Assembly (NCBI GenBank): GCA_036703255.1
Contig: DATNPL010000047.1
Location: 1 to 64,000 of the forward strand
DNA from: Drouetiella sp036703255
GTDB taxonomy: Bacteria; Cyanobacteriota; Cyanobacteriia; Elainellales; Elainellaceae
Length of the DNA stretch: 64,000 nt
Reading direction: 5' to 3'
Below, piece by piece: positions 25,465 through 33,627 of the stretch. Every line of letters begins with the position of its first letter. The first letter of the stretch is position 1. The notes beneath the pieces are model-generated. The model ran no database searches, was not told the DNA's origin, and worked only from the letters and a program-made list of their open reading frames with translations. The translations under genes and the position numbers were made by a program.

Positions 25465-25764
25465 AGACGCACTCTGAGTTTTTCAGAAAAATTTAACAAC
25501 TAGAATTCCCAGGAAAGCCATAGATTGATTCACTTCTCTAGGCTGGTGCTCCAATCTTTTTGTTTGCAACATTTAAGAGCTTGCAGCAGCTCTGATTATG
25601 AATTTCAAGCTAAGGAATCTGTGCTTTGTAGAGCGCAAACTCCCTGAAATAAAAGCCTAATTTTCAAAATGAACCTTGATCAGCGCTTGAGCAATGGGTG
25701 CAGAATCATAGCTTATGGAGTATGCTGGATTACTGTGAGAAAGCAGCCGCTTTCTTGACAACCT
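25465..25764. other. Gene-free stretch upstream of tRNA-Leu
   Basis: 300 bases without a credible gene. It should carry the promoter of the tRNA and that of the divergent pseudopilin gene. I see no repeats here. Confidence 0.4.
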
Positions 25765-25845
25765 GCGGATGTGGCGGAATTGGTATACGCGCACGCTTGA
25801 GGTGCGTGTGGCTTTGCCTTGCGAGTTCGAGTCTCGCCATCCGCA
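25765..25845 (+). tRNA. trnL: tRNA-Leu (GAG)
   Basis: The acceptor arms GCGGATG (25765-25771) and CATCCGC (25838-25844) pair fully, with discriminator A at 25845 and no encoded CCA. The anticodon stem CACGC/GCGTG encloses TTGAGGT, giving anticodon GAG for Leu codons CUC/CUU. A long variable arm, as in class II tRNAs, and a T-arm with GTTCGAGTC complete it. A T-run follows directly and a strong terminator lies at 25881. Confidence 0.95.
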
Positions 25846-25880
25846 TTTTTTACACAAGGCTGGGTATAGCTTTGGTTACT

Positions 25881-25928
25881 AAAAGCAAGAGGCTGAACGC
25901 GATCGCGTTCAGCCTCTTGCTTTTTTTT
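25881..25928 (+). terminator. Strong intrinsic terminator after tRNA-Leu
   Basis: A perfect 20-bp palindromic stem runs from AAAAGCAAGAGGCTGAACGC at 25881-25900 to its complement, the centre being GATCGC-type sequence, followed by eight T. The centre contains the HIP1 octamer. Confidence 0.9.
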
Positions 25929-26053
25929 GCTGTATTCTTCCCAATTTTGTTGGAAATTTTGATCTGAAAGTAGAGATTAAGTGCGCTGCGATCGCGCCTG
26001 TTTTCCCAGGCTGTGGTAGAAACTGCACAATACATTTAAATTCTCTCACCGCT

Positions 26054-26737
26054 ATGAATATTACGGCTCTGCCCTACGAGTATCAGTTGCCTGCTGACCT
26101 GAATCGGCTGGCGTTGGTGATCATTGACATGCAGCGCGATTTTTTAGAGCCAGGAGGCTTTGGTGATGCCCTGGGTAACGATGTGCAGCGGCTGCAAGCG
26201 ATCGTCCCCACCCTGAAGCAACTGCTGGAAACCTTTCGCGCCCAAAAGCTACCCGTCTTTCACACGATCGAGTGTCATCAGCCCGACTTATCCGACTGTC
26301 CACCCGCGAAGCTGGCTCGTGGACGAGGATCGCTCAAGATTGGCGAGTTGGGTGGCATGGGGCGAATTTTGGTACGGGGTGAGCCAGGAAATGGGATTAT
26401 TGCAGAACTGGCACCGCTGCCAGGAGAAGTGGTGATTCACAAGCCTGGGAAAGGAGCGTTCTACAATACCGAGTTTCAAACGGAGCTTCAAGCCAGAGGC
26501 ATCACGCATCTGCTGGTTACAGGGGTGACGACAGAAGTTTGTGTGCAAACGACGATGCGCGAGGCGAACGATCGCGGCTATGAGTGCCTCATGGTAGAAG
26601 ACTGTACTGAGAGTTATTTCCCAGAATTTAAGCAGTCCACGCTAGAGATGGTGCGTGCTCAAAGCGGTATCGTGGGCTGGACGGCTCCGGCGGCAGCAGT
26701 GATTGCTGGATTGACGGCGATCGCAGTCACAGCGTAG
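26054..26737 (+). CDS. Isochorismatase-like cysteine hydrolase
   Basis: Cysteine hydrolase of the isochorismatase superfamily, 227 residues. The catalytic triad is visible: Asp25 in LALVIIDMQRDF, Lys130 in VIHKPGKGAF and Cys163 in TGVTTEVCVQTT with the usual cis-peptide-type VTT before it. This superfamily includes nicotinamidase, isochorismatase, N-carbamoylsarcosine amidase and biuret hydrolase. The next gene encodes an allophanate-hydrolase C-terminal-domain protein, which favours an amide or ureido substrate such as biuret, but this is inference. Spacing to the next gene is 100 bases. Confidence 0.88.
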   Translation: MNITALPYEYQLPADLNRLALVIIDMQRDFLEPGGFGDALGNDVQRLQAIVPTLKQLLETFRAQKLPVFHTIECHQPDLSDCPPAKLARGRGSLKIGELGGMGRILVRGEPGNGIIAELAPLPGEVVIHKPGKGAFYNTEFQTELQARGITHLLVTGVTTEVCVQTTMREANDRGYECLMVEDCTESYFPEFKQSTLEMVRAQSGIVGWTAPAAAVIAGLTAIAVTA

Positions 26738-26837
26738 CGTAAACCCAATGACAGGCTCAATTGTGGGCGATCGCAAGGCTATAAGTCATCCACAATTGAG
26801 TTACTCATAATTCTTGACAAGCCCTTATCGAGTCCCT

Positions 26838-27236
26838 ATGACGACTGAACACATTCATTTGGCGGTCAACGGTACGTTGATGCGCGGACTAGAGCTGAAT
26901 GGAAATTTACTAGCGGTCGGAGCAGAATTTATCAAAGAGACAGAGACTGCGCCAATTTATCGTCTATGGACGATTCATGATGTGCATCCGGCCATGATGC
27001 GGGTGGCAACAGGCGGGGCGGCGATCGCTCTGGAGGTCTGGTCTGTTCCGGCAGCAGGTCTTGCCCGTATTTTGCTACAAGAGCCGCCAGGGCTATGTAT
27101 TGGTAAGGTTCATCTGGCAGGGAACGAGGAGGCTTTGGGGGTTTTAGGAGAACCTATTCTGTGCGAAGGACAGGTAGAGATTACGGCCTGGGGCGGATGG
27201 CGTGCCTATAGGCTGGCACAAGAGTCGCCGCATTAG
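26838..27236 (+). CDS. Stand-alone allophanate hydrolase C-terminal-domain protein
   Basis: A 132-residue protein that resembles the C-terminal domain of allophanate hydrolase (AtzF), the part that decarboxylates the product of the amidase domain. Features: LAVNGTLMRGLELNGNLLAVGAEF, APIYRLWTIHDVHPAMMRV, LEVWSVPAAGLARILLQEPPGLCIGKVHLAG. This is the gamma-glutamylcyclotransferase-like fold pattern. No amidase domain is present here. I use ATG 26838; a TTG at 26814 in frame is less likely. Its neighbour is an isochorismatase-like hydrolase on the same strand, suggesting a joint role in degrading a ureido compound. Confidence 0.72.
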   Translation: MTTEHIHLAVNGTLMRGLELNGNLLAVGAEFIKETETAPIYRLWTIHDVHPAMMRVATGGAAIALEVWSVPAAGLARILLQEPPGLCIGKVHLAGNEEALGVLGEPILCEGQVEITAWGGWRAYRLAQESPH

Positions 27237-27324
27237 ACTTAATCGATCGACATTGCTTCGATCGATATTGCGTAGAGCGCAGTCAACTCCTTGACCTAAC
27301 TTCCTTTGAGAATGGTATTAGGAT

Positions 27325-29169
27325 ATGGATCTGTTTCGCTATTCCGACTTCATCATGGCTCACAGGAGAAAACGGCCTCACGGCTTGGGTTGGCTTCGCT
27401 CACTACCGCACCGCTGGAGAGCGATCGCCCTCATGGCGCTATTGATGTTGCCCTTGAGCGCTTGCAGCTTCGATCAGTTTGTCAAACAATCGGCCAGGGT
27501 GCCTCGCATTGTCATTAGCGGCTTAAGCGATCCCAAGACTTTTAACACCATTCTAAGCGAGGACTCAGGATCGAGTGGGGTATTGGGCTATCTGTATGCC
27601 GGATTGTTAAGCACCAATGGCATCACAGGTGAGTTAGAGCCGGGGTTAGCCGAATCCTGGGAGGTTTCGCCTGACCAGAGGCAAATTACCTATACCCTGC
27701 GTCCGGGGCTGAGCTGGTCGGATGGGAAGCCCATGACGGTTGATGATGTCGTCTTTACCTACAACGAGGTTATTTTCAACCCCAAGATTCCCAGCAGCAC
27801 TAGCGATCTGTTTCGGATTGGCTCAGAAGGCAAGTTTCCTGCTGTCGAAAAAGTGGGCGATCGCCAGGTGCGGTTCACGTCTCCAGAGCCGTTTGCGCCT
27901 CTGCTGCGGTTTGCGGGCGGCTCGTTTTTACCTCAGCATGCGCTGCAAGAGTCCGTCCGTAAGGTGGGATCAGATGGCAAACCTCAGTTTCTTTCAACCT
28001 GGGGCACAGATGCCGATCCAACAACGGTGATTGGCAACGGAGCCTACCGTTTTCGCAGCTATCAGCCTGGTCAACGGGTCATCTTAGAGCGCAATCCTTA
28101 TTTCTGGCGCAAAGATGCTCAGGGGCAGCCGCAGCCCTATGTAGAGCAGATCGTGATTCAAATTATTGAATCAGAAGATGCCTCGCTGGCGCAGTTTCGA
28201 TCGGGTGGGTTAGATGTAGAGGGAGTCTCTCCCGCAGATTTTGCCCTGCTCAAGCAGGAAGAGGCACGGGGTAATTTCAAGATTTACGAGGGGGGAGCGG
28301 TCTTTAGCTCGTCTTTTGTGGCGTTTAACATGAACCAGGGCAGCCGTAACGGCAAGCCTTTGGTTGATCCCGTCAAGTCGCGCTGGTTTAACTCGCTGGT
28401 GTTTCGGCAGGCGATCGCCCATGCCCTCGATCGAGCCACGATGGTGAATAACCTCTATCAAGGGCTAGGGGAACAGCAAAACTCTCCTATCTATATCCAA
28501 AGCCCTTACTATCTGCCGCCCGAAAAAGGCTTGCGTACTTACGAATATGATCCGGCAAAAACCAAGCAGATGCTGCAAGATGCAGGATTTAAGTACAGCC
28601 CCATAGGCGAGCTATTGGATGCGGCAGGCAACCGCGTGCGGTTTACGCTCAATACCAACTCGGGAAACAAAGTCCGAGAGGCGCTGGGTTCTCAGATTAA
28701 GCGAGACTTAGCCGCGATCGGGATTCAGGTCGATTTTGTGCCGCTTGCCTTTAATGCGTTGATCAGCAAGATGGATGGTTCACAAGACTGGGAGGCCATT
28801 ATTCTGGGTCTACAGGGAGCCGGGATTGAACCCGACGGGGGGCGAAATGTCTGGTCGCCTAACGGGCATCTGCACTTGTTTAATCAAAATGCAAAAGAAG
28901 GGCAAGAGCCGCTAACCGGGAGGCAGGTGGCAGATTGGGAGCAAGCGATCGGCGATTTGTATGTCAAAGGCGGCCAAGAGCTAGACGACGACAAACGCAA
29001 GGTTATCTATGCTGAGGCCCAAAAGCTGATTCAGGAGCATGTGCCGCTCATCTTTTTGGTCAATCCCCTATCGATGTCTGCCGTGCGCGACGAGATTGAA
29101 AACGTGAAATACAGCGCATTGGGCGGGGCATTGTGGAATATCTATGAGTTAAAGATTGCTGAAAGATAA
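27325..29169 (+). CDS. ABC transporter substrate-binding lipoprotein, peptide family 5
   Basis: Periplasmic solute-binding protein for peptides or similar compounds (SBP_bac_5). 614 residues. A hydrophobic segment ending in LMLPLSACSF carries a lipobox with Cys near residue 49, so it is a lipoprotein; the leader is unusually long from ATG 27325, and ATG 27355 (MAHRRKRP) may be the true start. Family motifs: GYLYAGLLSTNG, LEPGLAESWEVSPD, TYTLRPGLSWSDGKPMTVDDVVFTY-type, GNGAYRFRSYQPGQRVILERNPYFW. No permease genes adjoin, so its transporter is elsewhere. Confidence 0.92.
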   Translation: MDLFRYSDFIMAHRRKRPHGLGWLRSLPHRWRAIALMALLMLPLSACSFDQFVKQSARVPRIVISGLSDPKTFNTILSEDSGSSGVLGYLYAGLLSTNGITGELEPGLAESWEVSPDQRQITYTLRPGLSWSDGKPMTVDDVVFTYNEVIFNPKIPSSTSDLFRIGSEGKFPAVEKVGDRQVRFTSPEPFAPLLRFAGGSFLPQHALQESVRKVGSDGKPQFLSTWGTDADPTTVIGNGAYRFRSYQPGQRVILERNPYFWRKDAQGQPQPYVEQIVIQIIESEDASLAQFRSGGLDVEGVSPADFALLKQEEARGNFKIYEGGAVFSSSFVAFNMNQGSRNGKPLVDPVKSRWFNSLVFRQAIAHALDRATMVNNLYQGLGEQQNSPIYIQSPYYLPPEKGLRTYEYDPAKTKQMLQDAGFKYSPIGELLDAAGNRVRFTLNTNSGNKVREALGSQIKRDLAAIGIQVDFVPLAFNALISKMDGSQDWEAIILGLQGAGIEPDGGRNVWSPNGHLHLFNQNAKEGQEPLTGRQVADWEQAIGDLYVKGGQELDDDKRKVIYAEAQKLIQEHVPLIFLVNPLSMSAVRDEIENVKYSALGGALWNIYELKIAER

Positions 29170-29234
29170 TCTAGGTTCATCCTCAAGCCCCCATTCTGCG
29201 TTAAGTTGGGTCTGTCTAAACGATACCTTCCGCT

Positions 29235-30017
29235 ATGGCTGAGCCGCTAATCGAACTGAAAGGAGTGAGTAAGTCCTTTGGTCAAAACGTTGTTTTAGAA
29301 AACATTGACCTGACGATTTATCGCGGGGAGGCACTTGCCATTATTGGCCCTTCGGGGACGGGCAAATCGACGATCTTACGCATCATTGCAGGGCTGCTAG
29401 AGCCAGATGCCGGAGAAATTTATGTTCAGGGTCAGCGGCGAGTTGGGTTAGTCGAAGAAGCCAAAGAAACCCTGGGCATCGGCATGGTTTTTCAAAACGC
29501 GGCTCTGTTTGATTCGCTGACGGTAAAAGAAAATGTTGGCTTTTTGCTGTACCAACACTCTCGTCTATCGCGCAAGCGCATTCATGAGCTGGTTGAGCAA
29601 AAGCTTGAAATGGTGGGGCTGTCTGGCATTAGCGATCGCTATCCGGCGGAGCTTTCGGGGGGTATGCGAAAGCGGGTGAGCTTTGCCCGCGCCATCATGG
29701 AAAACCCTGATAACCCCGCAGACAGCCCTGAAGTGATTCTCTACGATGAACCGACCGCCGGACTCGACCCGATCGCCTCTACGGTGATCGAAGACCTGAT
29801 CAGAGCCTTGCAAAACTCTCACGGTGGATGCAGCACCTACGTGATTATTACCCACCAAGACAGCACTATCCGTCGCACCGCCGATCGAATTGTGTTTCTC
29901 TATCAGGGTAGAGTCCAGTGGGAGGGCACTTCCGCCGAAATTGACACTACCGAAAATCAGGTGGCACGCCAGTTTTTCAGCGGCAGCATTGACGGGCCGA
30001 TTCAGTTGGCTGGGTGA
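29235..30017 (+). CDS. MlaF-type ABC transporter ATP-binding protein
   Basis: ATPase of a lipid (phospholipid-type) ABC importer/exporter. 260 residues: Walker A GPSGTGKST, Q-loop MVFQNAALFDSLTV, signature LSGGMRKRVSFARA, Walker B EVILYDEPTAGLDP, and the switch His in VIITHQDS. LSGGMRKR is typical of the MlaF/Mce subclass. The MCE-domain protein follows after 106 bases, so they form one unit. The MlaE permease is not here. Confidence 0.9.
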   Translation: MAEPLIELKGVSKSFGQNVVLENIDLTIYRGEALAIIGPSGTGKSTILRIIAGLLEPDAGEIYVQGQRRVGLVEEAKETLGIGMVFQNAALFDSLTVKENVGFLLYQHSRLSRKRIHELVEQKLEMVGLSGISDRYPAELSGGMRKRVSFARAIMENPDNPADSPEVILYDEPTAGLDPIASTVIEDLIRALQNSHGGCSTYVIITHQDSTIRRTADRIVFLYQGRVQWEGTSAEIDTTENQVARQFFSGSIDGPIQLAG

Positions 30018-30123
30018 GGTGCTGTTGGTGTTGGCGCAAGAGGGACTGCATCGGCCTTGCAAAGATTCAGCAATATAATCCAAGGTAATCTGAATAAGGT
30101 TGCCGCTGTTGAGAGGAGAGACC

Positions 30124-31452
30124 ATGCGATCGCGAACGGTTCGAGAAGGTTCTGTGGGTCTGCTGATCCTGCTGGGGTTAGGCGTATTGGGTGGACTGTT
30201 TTTGTGGCTGCGAGGCTTTAATCCTGCCAGCCGCAGCTACCGAGCCGTGATCCAATTTCCCGAAGTGGCAGGCATTCAGGTGGGCGCACCTGTGTCTTAC
30301 CGGGGGGTGGCCGTTGGCCGAGTGGTCGAGGTGCGGGCGGGCGCTAATGCTGTTGATGTCGAAATTGAGATTTCGCCCGGAACGCTGGTCATTCCCAAAA
30401 ATGCGATCGTTGAGGCTAACCAAGGTGGACTAATTGGGGCAACAGCCATAGATATCACACCTCAGAACAACTTGACCAGCAACGCGCTCGCACAAAGTCC
30501 ACTGGCGGCAAATTGCAATAGCGAAGTGGTGGTGTGTGATGGCGATCGACTGGCGGGCAATGTTGGCGTTAGCTTTAGTGCCCTGGTACGCTCCACAACC
30601 CAGTTTGCCGATCTGTTTTCCAACCCTCAATTTTTCAATGAAGTTCGTGCCCTTACCCGCAACTCTGCTTCAGCTGCCGCTGGAGTTTCGGTGCTGACAG
30701 GCGAAGTTACCAAGCTGACTAAATCGGTGCAAAGCGAACTGGGCACCCTCTCCACCGCCGCCTCTAGCTCTGCCACCTCGGTAGGAGAAGCCGCCAATCA
30801 GTTGGGATTAACAGCAGCTCAGGTGAATGGGCTGTTGGCAGAAAACCGCACCTCGCTGGTCAGCACTCTTAACAGCATTGACCAAACCAGTCGCCAAGTT
30901 CAGGGGCTAGTGGGCACCCTAGCGCCGCAAGTCGAAAATGGCGAAATTTTGCAAAATTTGGAGGCTCTGTCGGCAAACGCTGCCGAAGCTTCGGCCAATC
31001 TGCGAGATTTGACCGCAACTGTCGGCAGTCCTGATAACATGCTGATGCTTCAGCAAACCCTAGACTCTGCCCGTGCAACCTTCCAAAACGCTCAAAAAAT
31101 CACCTCCGATCTGGATGAGCTAACGGGTGATCCGCAGTTGCGCGACAGCATCCGCGAATTGATTAACGGATTTAGCAGTCTAGTTTCCTCTAGTCAACGG
31201 TTGCAGCAGCAGGCCGCGATCGCCCAAGCGCTGAGTCCTGTGGGCTACACTACGGCGATCGAACCGGGTAAGCATCAGGCTGTGGAAAGTGAAGCGGTGA
31301 AGGAAGCTGCGCCAAGCGATCGCCCTTCAGCGCCTGTCACAACCCTTCAGATGCCGACGGATGCAGAGTATCGAGCGTGGCTAGACACCTTTGCAACAGC
31401 TCGTCAACTGCCCGCTGAAGCAAGCCATTCGCAGCCCGACGCCTTTCAGTAG
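30124..31452 (+). CDS. MlaD family protein with MCE domain
   Basis: Lipid-carrying component of an Mla-type ABC transporter between inner membrane and outer membrane or thylakoid. 442 residues: one membrane helix near residues 11-30 (VGLLILLGLGVLGGLFLWL), an MCE domain (about 40-120: IQFPEVAGIQVGAPVSYRGVAVGRVVEV), then a long helical region rich in Ala, Ser, Asn and Gln that may form a tunnel with other subunits. Start ATG 30124 has GAGAGGAGAG upstream; a TTG at 30100 is less likely. The C-terminal 60 residues are disordered-looking. Confidence 0.9.
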   Translation: MRSRTVREGSVGLLILLGLGVLGGLFLWLRGFNPASRSYRAVIQFPEVAGIQVGAPVSYRGVAVGRVVEVRAGANAVDVEIEISPGTLVIPKNAIVEANQGGLIGATAIDITPQNNLTSNALAQSPLAANCNSEVVVCDGDRLAGNVGVSFSALVRSTTQFADLFSNPQFFNEVRALTRNSASAAAGVSVLTGEVTKLTKSVQSELGTLSTAASSSATSVGEAANQLGLTAAQVNGLLAENRTSLVSTLNSIDQTSRQVQGLVGTLAPQVENGEILQNLEALSANAAEASANLRDLTATVGSPDNMLMLQQTLDSARATFQNAQKITSDLDELTGDPQLRDSIRELINGFSSLVSSSQRLQQQAAIAQALSPVGYTTAIEPGKHQAVESEAVKEAAPSDRPSAPVTTLQMPTDAEYRAWLDTFATARQLPAEASHSQPDAFQ

Positions 31453-31476
31453 CGGCAATTCTCTATCGGTTAAGCC

Positions 31477-33510
31477 ATGCCCCCTCGTTTTGCCGATCTT
31501 ACAAACCACTGGGCCGCGCCTTGCATTCTCGCCTTGAGCGATCGCAATCTTGTGCAGGGTTTTCCAGACGGCACCTTTCGCCCCAATGCAACGCTGACCC
31601 GCGCTGAGTTTGCGGCGCTGATCTATGTGTCGTTTCCCAACGCCCCCAAAAGGCGAAATGCCGTTTACTTTCCCGATGTGCCTCGGACGCATTGGGCGTA
31701 TCAGGCCGTCACTTGGGGCTACGAGCGGGGGCTGTTTGCGGGCTATCTTGAGGGCTATTTTTACCCCAATTTGCAGATTCCTCGAATGCAGGTGTTAGCC
31801 GTTTTGGTAACGGCTTTACATTTGCCTGTGCCCCCCAACGTCAACGAAACGCTCACCCTCTACTTCGACGATGCCGTAGAAATTCCCGACTGGACACGCT
31901 GGGTGATTGCGGCAGCAGTTTTAGACAATGGCATCGTCAATTATCCCCATGTGCGGCTGTTGCGTCCCACACAGCAGGCCACTCGAGGCGAACTCGCCGC
32001 ATTGCTCTGCTCAGCGCTGAAGATCCCCAATGTCGTGCCGATCGCCTATGCCACCTGGAATATTGGGATTTATGATCTTCAAGGCAGTCTTGAAGGCGCG
32101 CCCTATGAACGCTGGCATGGCTGTGCCCGCCTCATGCGAGATATTCAGGTGCTCTTAAGCCCTTTTCGGCTTTATGCTGGGGCGATCGACGGACGTTACA
32201 CCGCTCAGACAGAAGCAGGGCTAACGCAGTTCTGTAACTTCTACGGACTCAATGCCATGATCGTCGGCTTGCTCGATGCGAAATTTGCTTGGGCTTTGAT
32301 CAACGCTGACCCAGTGCAATTCATCCTGGCGCACTCTAAAGACCGCCAACAGATCTACAGCCGTTTTCTAGCGCAGGAAGAAGGATATGACGCTGAGAAA
32401 CTGGCATTTCTCGATCGCGGCTATACCGAGTCGCGTTACGCCGCCGATATCCCCAAGTTTCCCGGTCGCCTCACCCAAAAGCCCGATGGCATCACGCTGA
32501 TTTCGCCTGGAGCCGCGATTGCCCCGCTCTATCCAGCCCGTGGAGAACAGCCGCCCATAGAGGCAAACGGACTCGATTTTTTACATGCCGACATCCAGCA
32601 AGCCTGCGTCTGCGTGGGTAGCTTTGTCGATGGCATGATCCGCGCCCGCTGGCTGGGCAAAAATGCACTTCAGCCCGCCCAGCTCTGGAGTGCTACAAAA
32701 ATTCTGCCCTTGCTCAACGTTCTCTGCCGTGCCAACGCGGCTCACCCTCAAGCCCAGATTCGCGACTGCTGGGTGCGGGCGATCGGCAACTCTAGTGGCT
32801 ATGGGTTTTATAACTTGGCCGTCGATCTAATGAGCTATCAAGAAGCAGTGGGCAGCTCTAATGCAATCGCGGCTCTCTTCAAGCAGTTTTCGACGCCAAA
32901 CGGTTTAGAAAGCTGGGTGCAGCAGATCACAGGCAACTTCAACTCAGACTTTCAAGGGCGCTATGGCGAACCTCCCTTGCTAGAACATCCTGACCTCTGG
33001 AGTCAAACCCTGGAAACCGTGCTGCTAGAAACGCCCTACAGCACCCATGTCGGGGATAATGCCCTATCAACCTACGATCTGACCCGATTTATCTCTTTGG
33101 TAGGCTGGCACAATCACCTGTTTCCAGGGGCAAAGCTTCCCGATGCCCAATGGCATAGCCTGGAAACTGTTGTCCGTGCCTTGGGTACCGACATCGCTCG
33201 TTATATTGATGTGGCGATCGATCAGCTTGGCTTAGCTCTAGCCCTTGAGTCTCCCGTGATTCTCTCGAAGATGGGCTTTGGGCGCAGCGATTTGCGCGAT
33301 CGGACTGAACTTGTCTATGTTGCCTTTGTCCAGTTCGTTGACAAACGTCCCCGTGCAAAAGGCCAACCTGCCGTGCTGCACACGGTTAGCATGGCGCTGC
33401 TGGGAGCCAATGCCGCAGGAGATGCCAATGCCGAAGCCCGACAGCTTGATGCGCGCATCGCCGCAGAAGTGACAGAGATTTTACGGCGAGTCATGATGCA
33501 GGAGCTGTGA
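31477..33510 (+). CDS. SLH-domain protein with peptidoglycan-binding-like and beta-lactamase-fold regions
   Basis: A 677-residue composite. Residues 1-190 hold three S-layer homology repeats (FADLTNHWAAPCILALSDRNLVQGFPDGTFRP; YFPDVPRTHWAYQAVTWGYERGLFAGY; FDDAVEIPDWTRWVIAAAV). About 200-270 resembles a peptidoglycan-binding helix bundle (GAIDGRYTAQTEAGLTQFC). The C-terminal 350 residues recall class A beta-lactamase folds: LWSATKILPLLNVL gives an SxxK motif. The SxN and KTG motifs are not evident, so activity is uncertain. A stop codon lies just upstream of ATG 31477, so the start is fixed and there is no signal peptide, odd for an SLH protein. Confidence 0.82.
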   Translation: MPPRFADLTNHWAAPCILALSDRNLVQGFPDGTFRPNATLTRAEFAALIYVSFPNAPKRRNAVYFPDVPRTHWAYQAVTWGYERGLFAGYLEGYFYPNLQIPRMQVLAVLVTALHLPVPPNVNETLTLYFDDAVEIPDWTRWVIAAAVLDNGIVNYPHVRLLRPTQQATRGELAALLCSALKIPNVVPIAYATWNIGIYDLQGSLEGAPYERWHGCARLMRDIQVLLSPFRLYAGAIDGRYTAQTEAGLTQFCNFYGLNAMIVGLLDAKFAWALINADPVQFILAHSKDRQQIYSRFLAQEEGYDAEKLAFLDRGYTESRYAADIPKFPGRLTQKPDGITLISPGAAIAPLYPARGEQPPIEANGLDFLHADIQQACVCVGSFVDGMIRARWLGKNALQPAQLWSATKILPLLNVLCRANAAHPQAQIRDCWVRAIGNSSGYGFYNLAVDLMSYQEAVGSSNAIAALFKQFSTPNGLESWVQQITGNFNSDFQGRYGEPPLLEHPDLWSQTLETVLLETPYSTHVGDNALSTYDLTRFISLVGWHNHLFPGAKLPDAQWHSLETVVRALGTDIARYIDVAIDQLGLALALESPVILSKMGFGRSDLRDRTELVYVAFVQFVDKRPRAKGQPAVLHTVSMALLGANAAGDANAEARQLDARIAAEVTEILRRVMMQEL

Positions 33511-33627
33511 GCCTTCCGCATTGCTCTTAATTAGGTTCAGTAAGCGAGATTTGGCTTGCTGTTGCCTCAATCAACAGGACTGGGCACTCTAGCCACTGAA
33601 AGCACTGTGCCGATGAGTCCGACGAAT

